Source of the DNA: CAYVBE01 sp964448935
Lineage (GTDB): Bacteria; Planctomycetota; Brocadiia; SM23-32
NCBI GenBank assembly: GCA_964448935.1
Contig: CAYVBE010000055.1
Span: 1 to 21,166, forward strand
Direction of reading: 5' to 3'
Length of the DNA stretch: 21,166 bases
Part shown: positions 1 to 8,406 of the stretch, piece by piece
Layout of the letters: each line of letters starts with the position of its first letter
Numbering within the stretch: position 1 is the stretch's first letter
Program-made: the position numbers and the translations under genes
The notes under the pieces: model-generated
Seen by the model: only the letters and a program-made list of their open reading frames with translations
The model's database searches: none
Told to the model about the DNA's origin: nothing

Positions 1-970
1 CCACGCCCCCGGTGCGGCTCGGATGGACGTGCGCCCGGATGCCGCCCTCCGGCATGGGGGGCGGCTCCAGGCCCAGTGCCTTCAGCAGGTCTGCCCGCGG
101 GTACACCTCACGTGCCAGATCCGGGGGCGTGCGGCCGTTTTCGTCCTCCAGATCGGTTCGCGCGCCCGCCCCCACCAGCATCTCGGCCACCACATCGTCC
201 ATCTCGATCACGGCGTGATGCAGCGCGGTGCAGCCGTCCACGTCCTGGACGTCCAGGTGCGGCCCGTGGGACAGCAATTCCCGCAGCACGTTGAGCTGCG
301 ACTCCCGGCCCTGGTAGCGTCCCTCGGCAACGACCAGTATGAGAGGCGTCTGCCCGAGACCGTTCCTGTTGTTCAGGGGCACGCCGGCCTCGATGAGCAT
401 CCGGGTCTTGCGCGCGGCGGCCGTGGGGTCGTGGCGCCGGGCATTGCGGCCGGGCGCCGCGGCGCGGTGCAACAGCGTGCGCAGGCGCTCGTCAACGGTT
501 CCGGCGCGGCGCTTCTTCCACCATTTGGACAGCTCGATCTTCGGCTCCGGCGGCGGCGCACTCAGGTCCACACCCTCCTCTTCCAGCATCTTGATGATCT
601 CGGCCGTTCCCGCCTCAAAACTCTTCAGAGCGGCGTTGATGGGGCAGAAACCGCTCATGGGTTGGCACTTCTGTGGGTTGGCCCCGTGGTCCAGCAGGAT
701 GCGCACGATTTCCATCTCGCCCAGCCGCGCCGCTTCGATCAGGGGCGTGCGCATCCACAGGTCCGGGTCCCCGCCCCAGGCTCCTTCCTCCGCGTCGGGA
801 TCGGCGCCCCGCTCCAGGAGTCTCGCCACCGCCTCCGCATCGCGGTCGCGCACGGCACCGAAAAGCCGCCCGTTCAACTCCTCCGACGCGCCAGACGCGG
901 CCGCCGTGCACGTGGCCGCCAGGCACAAAACGATTGCCGTGCTCCGAAGCATCTGTTGCAGCATCTTCAT
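1..970 (-). CDS. Secreted ankyrin-repeat protein, C-terminus beyond left edge
   Basis: The frame is open from ATG at 970 to the window edge, about 323 codons with no stop, so the gene is incomplete. The N-terminus (MKMLQQMLRSTAIVLCLAAT...) is a charged start plus hydrophobic stretch typical of a Sec signal peptide, ending near residue 25. Ankyrin-type units follow, with consensus elements such as RLLERGADPD (about 50-59), RTPLIEAARLGEMEIVRILL (74-93), LIEAGVPLNNRNGLGQTPL (192-210) and TALHHAVIEMDDVVAEML (248-265). The start is fixed by AGGAG at 977-981, 6 nt upstream; this site overlaps the stop of the beta-helix gene, leaving 9 bp between genes. Ankyrin repeats mediate protein-protein binding; no catalytic motif is seen. 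The partner is unknown. Export of an ankyrin protein within a glycan-degradation operon is notable. Confidence 0.85.
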   Translation of the reverse strand, partial: MKMLQQMLRSTAIVLCLAATCTAAASGASEELNGRLFGAVRDRDAEAVARLLERGADPDAEEGAWGGDPDLWMRTPLIEAARLGEMEIVRILLDHGANPQKCQPMSGFCPINAALKSFEAGTAEIIKMLEEEGVDLSAPPPEPKIELSKWWKKRRAGTVDERLRTLLHRAAAPGRNARRHDPTAAARKTRMLIEAGVPLNNRNGLGQTPLILVVAEGRYQGRESQLNVLRELLSHGPHLDVQDVDGCTALHHAVIEMDDVVAEMLVGAGARTDLEDENGRTPPDLAREVYPRADLLKALGLEPPPMPEGGIRAHVHPSRTGGV

Positions 971-979
971 CTGCCACTC

Positions 980-2896
980 CTATTCCTTCGAGACAAGTTG
1001 AAACGGGGTCCTGTAGCGGCCGTCCGCGCTCTCCTTCAACTCGACCCTCTCCATGCCGAAGCCCTCGCGGATCCAGTCGTTCACGACGGGCGCGGTGAAC
1101 TCCGGCCGCCAGTTGCGCCTGGATTGCCTGCGGCACTCCCGGTAGAACGCCTCCAGTGTTGGCTCGTAGCCGAGGCGCTTCATGTAGGTCAGGATGCCGT
1201 GTTCCGGATCCGGGAAGTCCACCGGTTCATCGGTGGCCCCCTTCTCGCCCGTGAGCTCGACCCATTCATCAAACCCCGTAGCCTTACCGCTGACCGCGAA
1301 CCAATCCGTGCCCGCGGCCTGGTAAGCGTTGCCGGAGAACGTGAACTTCCCGATCTCCTCCGTGGAGATGCTGAGAAGCGTCTTGTTGATTCCGGGCATA
1401 TGGAGCCGGTTGTCGGCGAAGGTCACGTTGTCGAGGAACTCGCTGATATCCAGGCCTGAAATGATGTCCACCACGGGGCTCCCGCCGTCCATGTGATAGA
1501 ACGTGTTGCCGACGATATGCACGTCGCGGAGCCCCTTACCGGGCGTGGCCGGCGGCGCGTCCGGTTCGCGCGGCGCGGTTCCCCCGCCGCGGCCGCCGTG
1601 CCACTGCCGGCTGCCGAGGTGTATGGCCCAGTTCTGCCGAATTCCCGGAAAGCGCGGGCCCCGGAAGAGATTGCCGGCTATGATGCCGCCGTCCCAGTCG
1701 GTGATGCCCATCCCGTCACCCAGGCCGGTGCCCTTCTTCTTGCCGAAATGTGTGGCAAGATTATTGATGATCGCCATATTGACGAAGCGGTGCCCGCCAA
1801 CGCCATTCCCGCCGGCGCTGAGCACAAACTCGCCGGCCATGTACAGGTTGTTGTCCAGGACGATGTCCTTGACACCTCTTTCCTTCAGCGACGACCACTT
1901 GTTGCCCTGGCTGGCCCCGCGCAGGAACATGTTGCCCCGGAAAACCGTGTTGTAGCAGTTGCACAGGTAGGTGTTGTGGCTCAGGCCGATGGCGATGCCC
2001 GGCTCATTGCTCGCCCGGTTTTCCGGCGTGCGGTAGTGAAGCCAGCCGTTGTGGTCCAGGATGCACTCCTCCAACAGAAAGGATGCATCGTTGGACCAGA
2101 TGCCCACAGTATGGCCGATAGGCCTGTACATGTCCAGGACCAGCGAGCGGCGGATGACCACGTCCGTGACGGGGGTGTCGGGGTCCCGCCCCTCTTTCGC
2201 GTAGTTGATAAAGTTGACCATCGCGTAGCGCAGAAGGCAGTCCTCCACGAGCACGTTCCGGAATTGGCCACCTTTGCCGACCCCCAGGAATATGCCACCG
2301 GCCGACATGTCCTCGCCTTTGATCACGGCGTAGTCGGGCGAATCGGGATCCTTCCGGCTGTCGTATAGCTCAATTCCCGATATCACGATGAACTCCCCGC
2401 CGCGGCCGGGCTTGAAGTGCCCCAGGCTCAGCCGGGCGTGCCCGCGCAGCACGGGCCGCTCGTGCGCCCCGCCGTAGGCGGTGAATACGAACGGTTCGGC
2501 CGCCGAGCGACCGTTGGGCAGACCATGACCACCCTCCCACGAGTCCCCGCGTTTCAAAAGCACCCAGTCACCGTGCCCCGGCCGCGCCTGCTGGAGCGCC
2601 TTCTCGATGGTGGAATACGGCTTCAGAGAGCCCTCCGGCAGGAAGGGATCGTCGCCAATCTCCGGGGAAGCCGGGCTGTAGTGCTGCGCCTTCGCGTCAT
2701 CCCCCTCACTGCTGCTCACGTAGATCAGCCGGGCTTCGGGGCCGGGCTCAAGGACGGTCCAGCCTTCCGCGTCCACCGGCAGCCACTTCTCTGGAAACGG
2801 CCAGTTCTCTTCCGACGGGGCGGCAGAAGCCGCGTTCAGCGCCAGAAGGGCAGATACGAGAGTCAGAGCAAGGAAACGGCAGCGCTTCGGGGTCAT
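980..2896 (-). CDS. Secreted parallel beta-helix protein (possible polysaccharide lyase or hydrolase)
   Basis: The product is 638 aa from the chosen ATG at 2896, which begins a clear signal peptide (MTPKRCRFLALTLVSALLAL, cleavage near AASA). GGAAGA at 2904-2909 lies 7 nt upstream. An in-frame TTG at 2932 or ATG at 2911 would put a polar extension in front of the signal peptide and is less likely. The mature N-terminus has the element common in secreted beta-helix proteins, IYVSSSEGDDA followed by PYSTIEKALQQA. The middle is rich in short Asn/Gly-bearing strands such as VLVEDCLLRY, VVIRRSLVLDM, IVLDNNLYMAG, GGIIAGNLFRG, VHIVGNTFYHM and VTFADNRLHM, the pattern of right-handed parallel beta-helix coils. 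Known members include polysaccharide lyases, GH28-like enzymes and epimerases. I cannot pick a catalytic residue set or a family. Gene context supports action on an extracellular glycan. Confidence 0.82.
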   Translation of the reverse strand: MTPKRCRFLALTLVSALLALNAASAAPSEENWPFPEKWLPVDAEGWTVLEPGPEARLIYVSSSEGDDAKAQHYSPASPEIGDDPFLPEGSLKPYSTIEKALQQARPGHGDWVLLKRGDSWEGGHGLPNGRSAAEPFVFTAYGGAHERPVLRGHARLSLGHFKPGRGGEFIVISGIELYDSRKDPDSPDYAVIKGEDMSAGGIFLGVGKGGQFRNVLVEDCLLRYAMVNFINYAKEGRDPDTPVTDVVIRRSLVLDMYRPIGHTVGIWSNDASFLLEECILDHNGWLHYRTPENRASNEPGIAIGLSHNTYLCNCYNTVFRGNMFLRGASQGNKWSSLKERGVKDIVLDNNLYMAGEFVLSAGGNGVGGHRFVNMAIINNLATHFGKKKGTGLGDGMGITDWDGGIIAGNLFRGPRFPGIRQNWAIHLGSRQWHGGRGGGTAPREPDAPPATPGKGLRDVHIVGNTFYHMDGGSPVVDIISGLDISEFLDNVTFADNRLHMPGINKTLLSISTEEIGKFTFSGNAYQAAGTDWFAVSGKATGFDEWVELTGEKGATDEPVDFPDPEHGILTYMKRLGYEPTLEAFYRECRRQSRRNWRPEFTAPVVNDWIREGFGMERVELKESADGRYRTPFQLVSKE

Positions 2897-2903
2897 CGCT
2901 ATG

Positions 2904-2909
2904 TCTTCC
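2904..2909 (-). promoter_or_regulatory. Ribosome binding site deciding the beta-helix gene start
   Basis: GGAAGA on the minus strand lies 7 nt before the ATG at 2896. That ATG opens directly onto a signal peptide. The upstream in-frame TTG (2932) and ATG (2911) lack an equally good site. Confidence 0.5.
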
Positions 2910-2928
2910 ATTCGAGACTTGCGTGTGG

Positions 2929-3242
2929 TCAATCGTCCGTTGCTTTTTCGAGCGTGCGGATGATACGGTCGTGCCCCTGCGTCTCGGCCAGGCCGAGGGG
3001 CGTGATGCCGTCGCGGTTCATGATACGGGGATCGGCACCCGCCTCCAACAGCGCTTTGATGATAGACAGCCGGCCCTTACGGACGGCGATGTGCAGGGCG
3101 GTGTTGCGGTACTGCTCGTCCTGCGCATTGACGTCCGCCCGGTCAGCGATCAGGGCCTTGATCTTCTGGAGGTCCCCGCGGAGCGCGGCCGTGCGAAGTT
3201 CCTTTCTGATTTCGGTTCGGCGGCAGTGTACCCGGCTGTCAT
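2929..3242 (-). pseudogene. Frameshifted small ankyrin-repeat gene
   Basis: The minus strand encodes about three ankyrin units ending at TGA 2929-2931. Recognisable pieces are RTAALRGDLQKIKALIADRA, NTALHIAVRKGRLSIIKALL and GITPLGLAETQGHDRIIRTL. This frame has no ATG, GTG or TTG before the repeats, and the upstream in-frame stop lies inside the end of gene A. A good start exists in another frame: an ATG at 3242-3240 overlaps the TGA of gene A in an ATGA arrangement and reads MTAGYTAAEPKSE before ending after about 29 codons. A one-base deletion near 3195-3210, around the run CAGAAAGGAACTT, would explain both observations and implies an ancestral protein of roughly 100 aa with no signal peptide. 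Alternatives are a sequencing error, initiation at a non-standard codon, or frameshifting during translation; no classic slippery heptamer was seen. Confidence 0.6.
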
Positions 3243-6061
3243 TCCATTTCCACCAGGTAGTACATGGTCTTGCTCGCGTTTCCGTTGATGGTGAAGGCTG
3301 CGCCCGTGCGCGTGGGGCGGACCTTCAGCGCGTCGGCCTCCTGCCGGATGCGGCCGGCGTGGTCCAGGGGGCGGACGGCGCTGACCGTCCGGTCTTTGAC
3401 GGTGATGTGTGCTTCAATCGGCTCGATCAGGAGGGGCTCGCCGCCCGCCACCAGCGGGCGCGCCGTCTTGAACTCGTCCATGACCATGCCCGTGTTGGCG
3501 TCGCGGCCGAAGGCGGTGATCAGCAGGCGGTCCGTATCCTTGATCGCCCTCCCTTTCTCCAGGCTGCTGACGTAGAGCTTCAGGTTCGTGTCGGTGGCGC
3601 CGGCAATCGTGATATCATCCAGATCGAGCGCCCTGCCTCCCGCGAAACCGACCACGCCCTGCGTGCCGGGGGTGTTGATGGTGAAAAAGCCCCGGCCGGA
3701 GTGGTCCCATACGAGCTGGCCGTTGCTGGCCCGGACGATGTCGTTCTCGCGGTCAATATACCGCTCGAAGTCCTCGATCACGGGATCGTCGGGGACCGGT
3801 TCGTCAATGAAATCGAGCACCACGCGGCCGGCCATCAGGGCGGCGTTGGGCACCACCGAGGAGAACGACTTGTTGTTGGCCCCGCCCAGTAGGGTAAAGG
3901 TCTCCTCGAAGCCGACGTCTCCCTCGAACAGGCCGGGAATGCTGATCCGGCGGTTGGCGACGATATCGCCCTTTTCGATGTCGCCGCGATAGACCATGCG
4001 GGAGAGCGCCGGGAACTGCCCGATCTGGATGAAATCGTCGCAGTTGGAGTTCACGCCCCGGTCCCTCTGGTTGATGATGCCGGGCTTGCCGCTGGCGAAC
4101 TGGCAGGAGGCGTCCCAGCCCTGCAGACCCAGCCCGTAGGTCGCCACCACGGGCACGGCCACCGGGCCGCCGCCCCATTCGGAGAAGTTGAAGGGCCGGT
4201 CCTTCACTTGCTGGAACCCGGCTGTCATGCTGCCGGTGCCGGGGTCGTCCAGACGTGTGACGTTGTAGTTGTGGCGGTCTATGATGCCGACCTGCGCATC
4301 GGTCAGGGTGTTGTACAGGTGGCCCAGCCAACAGGATGCCTGCCAGCAGGAGCCGTCCAGCGCGCCCCCGTAGCCGGCGTCGCGGATGGCCTTCACATAG
4401 CGGTCGTAAAAACTCTTCTGCTCCAGATACATGAAGTGCATGGTGTCGGCCACGTAGGGCGTCGCCGTCCGACGGATCTCCCAGAACGGGTAGTTGGGAC
4501 GGATGTCGCGGGCGGCGAGCGTCTTGCCCTCGGGGTAGGAGTCGCCCCACGCCTGCTCCAGCGCCTCCTGCGTCCCGTATTTCTCCTCGAGATATTGGCA
4601 GAACCGCTCCCGGAACCGCTTGAAGTAGCCGGGCAAATCCTTCTCGGCCCTGCCGAAATTGTCGAAATTGAAGAAGATGTCGTTCTCGTTGCGCAGCTCG
4701 ATCCACGGGATAGCCGGGTCCTCCGCGTAGCGCAGCCCGGTGTGCGGGTTGCGGTGGTCAAGCAGCTTCACGGTCTGACGGATCACCAGGTCCTGGATGT
4801 CCGGCGCGATGTTGAGGATGGTATAGGTCACGTCCATGTTTGGCGTGGCCTTCTTGATCTCGTCGTAGCCGATGATACGGTCGCGGTCGGCGGGGCTGAG
4901 GACCGTGTGATACTGGGGCGACCAGCCGACGTAGACGCCGCGCTCCTTCATGGCGGCGTGCAGGTAGTCGAACTGCGTCATCTTCTCGGGCACGAGTTCG
5001 AGGTGGTCTTCCGCGGTCATCATGCCCTGGTGGCCGTGCCCGGCGAAGGGAATCAGGCGCACGACGTTGACCCCGTATTTGGCGAACTTCTCGGCCCACC
5101 GATCCGCTTCCTCCGGCGGGACGAGGAACCGTGCCCAGGCGATGCCGGTCCCGTAGAGCTTCACGGGCGTCCCGTCCTCGAAGACCAGCCGGTCGCCGTC
5201 CACGTTCATCCAGCCGTGAACGCCGGCCGGGCTGTCCAGCCAGTCGTTCATGCCGATGACGCTGCCGGGTGAGAAGTCATTGACGTCTTCGCAACTCACC
5301 CAGTCCGAGGTATTAATCCAGCGGTTGTCCGGCTCGAAATCGGTGGGCCCGGGGAGTTCGAGGGTGATCTCCTGCGTAAACGTCTCCCCGGCGGGCACGG
5401 TTCTGTTATTGCCGGAGAAAAAGCGCAGCTCCCCCACGTCGCTGTGCACGAACACCGGCGGGTCGAAGCTCAGACGGGTCATCTTCTCCTCGGGGGACCT
5501 GAGCACCACGGAGACGGCGCTCCCATAGGAGCTCCGGGGAACGGGCAGAGCCCGATCATGGGCCTTGCCGTCGGCTGTCGTGATCGTGCACGAGCCGCCC
5601 TGGTAGTACGGAGGGGTCTCGAAGAGCGGCCCGAGGCTGATGCTCCTCTCCCCGGCCGGGGCGGGCACGCCGAATTTGGTGTCCATCTCCGGCGCGCAGG
5701 TGTAGCGCATCCTGATGGTTCCCGGCCCGGTCTTACGCATCTCGTAGCCCAAGTCGAACGTCCATTCCATGGGCACGTTCGACCAGTGGGGGTAGAAGGC
5801 GAGCCCCTGCTCCTCGAACACGCGGACGCCGTCGTCCACGGCGGGGAGGGTCTGCATCCGGACTCTGCCCCTCAACCACCCCGGCCCCCAGACCATGTTC
5901 TGGAGCCGGAACCGCACCGCGTCGCCCTCCAGAACGACGACGTCCATGCGCCCGCTCGGCACCACCGTCCAGGATGTCTTTTCCGCACCCGAAACCGTTG
6001 CGGCGCACAGGACAAACAGCACGGCAAACACTGCGAACAACCCGTCCGCTCTGACAGTCAT
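3239..6061 (-). CDS. Secreted clan GH-A glycoside hydrolase (gene A)
   Basis: The product is 940 aa with a signal peptide (MTVRADGLFAVFAVLFVLCA, cleavage near VSGA). An all-beta-looking N-terminal region runs to about residue 270. A TIM-barrel-like region follows, with NDWLDSPAGVHGW, KLYGTGIAW and KYGVNVVRLIPF, the last typical of barrel strand 2. The putative acid/base is Glu459 in ELRNENDIFF (the Asn-Glu pair of clan GH-A) and the putative nucleophile is Glu628 in FNFSEWGGGP. The C-terminal ~300 residues look like beta-sandwich modules (FFTINTPGTQGVVGF). The layout resembles GH5/GH42-like enzymes, but I cannot assign a family or substrate. The start has GGGAGG a few bases upstream and sits 19 bp after the stop of gene E. 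Codons 1-622 match hybrid gene B; the 3' part differs. The stop overlaps the ATG of the ankyrin pseudogene. Confidence 0.82.
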   Translation of the reverse strand: MTVRADGLFAVFAVLFVLCAATVSGAEKTSWTVVPSGRMDVVVLEGDAVRFRLQNMVWGPGWLRGRVRMQTLPAVDDGVRVFEEQGLAFYPHWSNVPMEWTFDLGYEMRKTGPGTIRMRYTCAPEMDTKFGVPAPAGERSISLGPLFETPPYYQGGSCTITTADGKAHDRALPVPRSSYGSAVSVVLRSPEEKMTRLSFDPPVFVHSDVGELRFFSGNNRTVPAGETFTQEITLELPGPTDFEPDNRWINTSDWVSCEDVNDFSPGSVIGMNDWLDSPAGVHGWMNVDGDRLVFEDGTPVKLYGTGIAWARFLVPPEEADRWAEKFAKYGVNVVRLIPFAGHGHQGMMTAEDHLELVPEKMTQFDYLHAAMKERGVYVGWSPQYHTVLSPADRDRIIGYDEIKKATPNMDVTYTILNIAPDIQDLVIRQTVKLLDHRNPHTGLRYAEDPAIPWIELRNENDIFFNFDNFGRAEKDLPGYFKRFRERFCQYLEEKYGTQEALEQAWGDSYPEGKTLAARDIRPNYPFWEIRRTATPYVADTMHFMYLEQKSFYDRYVKAIRDAGYGGALDGSCWQASCWLGHLYNTLTDAQVGIIDRHNYNVTRLDDPGTGSMTAGFQQVKDRPFNFSEWGGGPVAVPVVATYGLGLQGWDASCQFASGKPGIINQRDRGVNSNCDDFIQIGQFPALSRMVYRGDIEKGDIVANRRISIPGLFEGDVGFEETFTLLGGANNKSFSSVVPNAALMAGRVVLDFIDEPVPDDPVIEDFERYIDRENDIVRASNGQLVWDHSGRGFFTINTPGTQGVVGFAGGRALDLDDITIAGATDTNLKLYVSSLEKGRAIKDTDRLLITAFGRDANTGMVMDEFKTARPLVAGGEPLLIEPIEAHITVKDRTVSAVRPLDHAGRIRQEADALKVRPTRTGAAFTINGNASKTMYYLVEME

Positions 6062-6080
6062 TCATCCCTCCCTTGCGCTT

Positions 6081-7232
6081 TCACTCAGTCGCTGCAGCAC
6101 TTAGATTCGTGTAAGCGTGGCCGGTTACCACGTCCCAGATGGTGTCGTTGACGATGCGGGCGCGCTCCGGGGTGATCTCCAGCAGCTTGCCCAGGTCCGG
6201 CTGGTGGACGTAGCTGGAGCCGATGACGCCCGGCAGTGTGCGAACGTTATCGTTGGTGTAATTGGCGAGGTCGTTGTAGATGGAATAGTCCAGCTCGCGG
6301 GGATGGCGCTGGAACATGACGGCGAAGCAGGTGGCGGCCAGGGTGTAGCGCGGCAGGCCGGCGCGGACGTGGCCGCCGTCGCGGGAGTAGTAACCCACAC
6401 ACGGCACGCCCGGCATGCGGCCGGCGCGCATCTTCTTGTCCAGCTCGTAGAAGACCTCCCCGTTCGGGATCAGGGCCAGGCGCCCGTCCTGCCACAGCTT
6501 CGGGAAGCGCTCCTTCAGGCCGTCCATGAGCACCCGACAGTACGCGCGGGTGTGGCTGGTGGCAGGGGTTCCGTCGTATTCCCTGAGCCACTGCTCCCGG
6601 TAGTCGAAGCTCCGCAGCAGGGGCTCCAGCTCCTCGAACGTCAGCTTCCTTTCCTTGATCTCCTTCAGGGTCTCCCCACGCTCTTCACCGCCGCTCCGCG
6701 CCGACTCCATCAGCTCGTCCTTCACCCGCTTTTTGAAATCGCGGGCATCGGGGATGCCGGGCCAGGAGTTGTAGATGAAGGCGCGCCCGTCCGGGTGGGC
6801 GCTCTGGTGCAGTTTGATGATGTGCGCCGCGCCGGCGACGTCGCCCATGTCCCGTGGCGGGATGACCCACACACGCCCCGGGCCGTCCCAGTAGTAGGGC
6901 ATTACGTCTGAAGCGGTGGCGACGAAATGGTGGATCACCACCGAATCGCAGTCCTCCTCGAACAGCGCCGCGCGGGACCCCCACCGGCCTCTCTTCATCT
7001 GGCTTACGTGCAGCCGGATGGGCCAGCCCGGCCCTATCGAGGTGCGCACGGTCATGTCCAGCCCCGCGCTGCGGGCCAATGTGGGGTGGAACCACGGCAC
7101 CGCATTCGCCAGGAAACTGTTGCCGTAGTACATGGTGTTCAGCTCGGTCGGCGGCTCCGCCGCCCGCAGGGCCGGAGTCAGCGCCAGCAGAGAAACCACA
7201 ACCGCCGGTGCCAGGCATCTTTTCAATTTCAT
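6081..7232 (-). CDS. Secreted SGNH/GDSL-like hydrolase (gene E, left copy)
   Basis: The product is 383 aa starting MKLKRCLAPAVVVSLLALTP, a signal peptide with cleavage near ALRA. The start at 7232 is preferred over the longer ORF from 7292 because GAGGAGA (7240-7246) is 7 nt upstream and the longer form would overlap gene D with a polar leader. The N-terminal motif YYGNSFLAN places Ser39 where the SGNH nucleophile sits. The C-terminal motif SRDGGHVR (Asp285, His288) fits the DxxH of block V and is followed by LPRYTLAAT. These suggest an esterase or deacetylase, such as one removing acyl groups from a glycan; that role is inference. It is paralogous to gene D (shared VHQPDLG and NDTIW motifs) and appears identical to the copy at 11246-12397. 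Confidence 0.7.
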   Translation of the reverse strand: MKLKRCLAPAVVVSLLALTPALRAAEPPTELNTMYYGNSFLANAVPWFHPTLARSAGLDMTVRTSIGPGWPIRLHVSQMKRGRWGSRAALFEEDCDSVVIHHFVATASDVMPYYWDGPGRVWVIPPRDMGDVAGAAHIIKLHQSAHPDGRAFIYNSWPGIPDARDFKKRVKDELMESARSGGEERGETLKEIKERKLTFEELEPLLRSFDYREQWLREYDGTPATSHTRAYCRVLMDGLKERFPKLWQDGRLALIPNGEVFYELDKKMRAGRMPGVPCVGYYSRDGGHVRAGLPRYTLAATCFAVMFQRHPRELDYSIYNDLANYTNDNVRTLPGVIGSSYVHQPDLGKLLEITPERARIVNDTIWDVVTGHAYTNLSAAATE

Positions 7233-7239
7233 GTCTCTA

Positions 7240-7246
7240 TCTCCTC
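7240..7246 (-). promoter_or_regulatory. Ribosome binding site of gene E, left copy
   Basis: GAGGAGA on the minus strand, 7 nt before the ATG at 7232, inside the 19-bp gap after gene D. It supports the shorter E start beginning MKLKRC. Confidence 0.65.
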
Positions 7247-7251
7247 GAGTC

Positions 7252-8382
7252 TCAATCGGCGTCCACGCCGGCGCAGGGATGTTCGGTGACAACCTGCCAG
7301 ATGGTGTCGTTGACCGCCTCGGCCAGGTCGGCGGTGATCTGCAGGTGCTCGCCCAGGTCGGGCTGGTGGACGTAGAACCAGTTGGGCCCGCCGAGCTGCC
7401 GGTAGGCGCCGGGGTCGTTGTAGACCGACCAGTCCAGCGAGTGCGGCCGGTCCCGGAACAGCACGGCGTACATCGTGGCCGCCAGGGCGTAGCGCGGCAG
7501 GCCGGTGCGCTGGTGGAGGGTGTCGGAGTAGAACGAGGTAACGCCGCCCGGCAGCGAGAGTTCCCCCGCCCGGATACGCTTCTCCAGCGCGTTATAGACC
7601 TCGCCGACGGGGATGCAACGCAGCCTGCCTTCGCTCCATTGGTCGGGGAAGCGCGCCTTCAGCCCTCCCATCAGCCTGCGCGTGTAGTCGCGGGTGCTCT
7701 GCGTATGCCCGTCGTCGCCCTGGTCGGGGTCGTATTTCACGCTCTCCCAGTGGCGCGTGTAGTCGTAGCCCTCGCGGTCGGGAGCCGGCTCGGGTCCGGC
7801 AGCGGTCTCCTGCATCACGAACTCCCCGTCGGGGCCGCGCTTCTGTGGCAGCTCCGGCACGCCCTCCAGCACGATCAGCTCGCCCTCCGGATGGTGCGCC
7901 AGAAATGCCTCGAACAGCGCCCCGGCGCTGAAGACGTCCCCGAAATCCTCCGTGGCGAGTTGCTCCTCGAGCTGAGCGGTGTACCAGCGGCCCATCTGCG
8001 CCTTATCCCGGTGCAGGCCGACCCATCCGTGGGGCTGCACCACCATCGCATCCCACCGCTGCCCCTCGAAGAGCGGCTTCAGCTTGCCCCGGCCCCCGGT
8101 CGTCCAGACCGGCGTGTCCCCGTAGGCCCAGCCGTACCTGAAGTAGTAGAGGTTCATGTAGAGCGTCAGGCCGAGGCCGCTCCGCACCCCGGCGGTCCAC
8201 TCCTTCCCGGCGCTCTCGCCCAGATCGTCATGGAACGGCGGCACGGAGTCATTGATCAGCCAGTTGCCCACGTAGAACGCCGACAGGCTTTCAGGTCCTG
8301 GATTTTCAGCCCCTCGAGCGGCCACAACCGGCCCGGCCATCAACAGCACCAGCAATGCGGCGAGTACGCATTTTCTCACCAT
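7252..8382 (-). CDS. Secreted SGNH-like protein lacking the expected Ser (gene D, left copy)
   Basis: The product is 376 aa with a signal peptide (MVRKCVLAALLVLLMAGPVV, cleavage near ARGA). A purine-rich stretch containing GGAGGG and AGAGGG precedes the ATG. It is paralogous to gene E: FYVGNWLINDSVPPFH aligns with MYYGNSFLANAVPWFH, and later SDTLHQRTGLPRYALAAT, WSVYND, VHQPDLG and NDTIWQVV all have counterparts in E. The C-terminal Asp-x-x-His is kept (Asp287, His290). At the position of E's Ser39, D has Trp41, so classical SGNH catalysis looks impaired. It may bind ligand, or use Ser46 or another residue; the sequence does not settle this. It sits 24 bp after gene B and 19 bp before E, and looks identical to the copy at 12417-13547. 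Confidence 0.65.
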   Translation of the reverse strand: MVRKCVLAALLVLLMAGPVVAARGAENPGPESLSAFYVGNWLINDSVPPFHDDLGESAGKEWTAGVRSGLGLTLYMNLYYFRYGWAYGDTPVWTTGGRGKLKPLFEGQRWDAMVVQPHGWVGLHRDKAQMGRWYTAQLEEQLATEDFGDVFSAGALFEAFLAHHPEGELIVLEGVPELPQKRGPDGEFVMQETAAGPEPAPDREGYDYTRHWESVKYDPDQGDDGHTQSTRDYTRRLMGGLKARFPDQWSEGRLRCIPVGEVYNALEKRIRAGELSLPGGVTSFYSDTLHQRTGLPRYALAATMYAVLFRDRPHSLDWSVYNDPGAYRQLGGPNWFYVHQPDLGEHLQITADLAEAVNDTIWQVVTEHPCAGVDAD

Positions 8383-8406
8383 TTCCCTCTTCCCTCCAAT
8401 CCTGTG

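Noticed and set aside
615..1136. Minus-strand open frame of 173 codons overlapping the ankyrin gene start
   Set aside because: It is out of frame with both flanking genes, Arg/Gly-rich, and covers the well-supported beta-helix stop and ankyrin start.
23..1459. Plus-strand open frame of 478 codons
   Set aside because: It is antisense to the ankyrin and beta-helix genes, has no recognisable motif, and crosses a well-defined gene boundary on the other strand.
3190..3215. Programmed -1 frameshift site in the ankyrin gene
   Set aside because: The frame relation fits a -1 shift, but no X-XXY-YYZ heptamer lies in the needed phase and no strong downstream stem was recognised; a simple indel or sequence error is more economical.
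7233..7292. N-terminal extension of gene E beginning MSPNIPAPAW
   Set aside because: It would overlap the end of gene D and place 20 polar residues before a complete signal peptide; the internal ATG at 7232 has a strong ribosome binding site. The same applies at 12398-12457.
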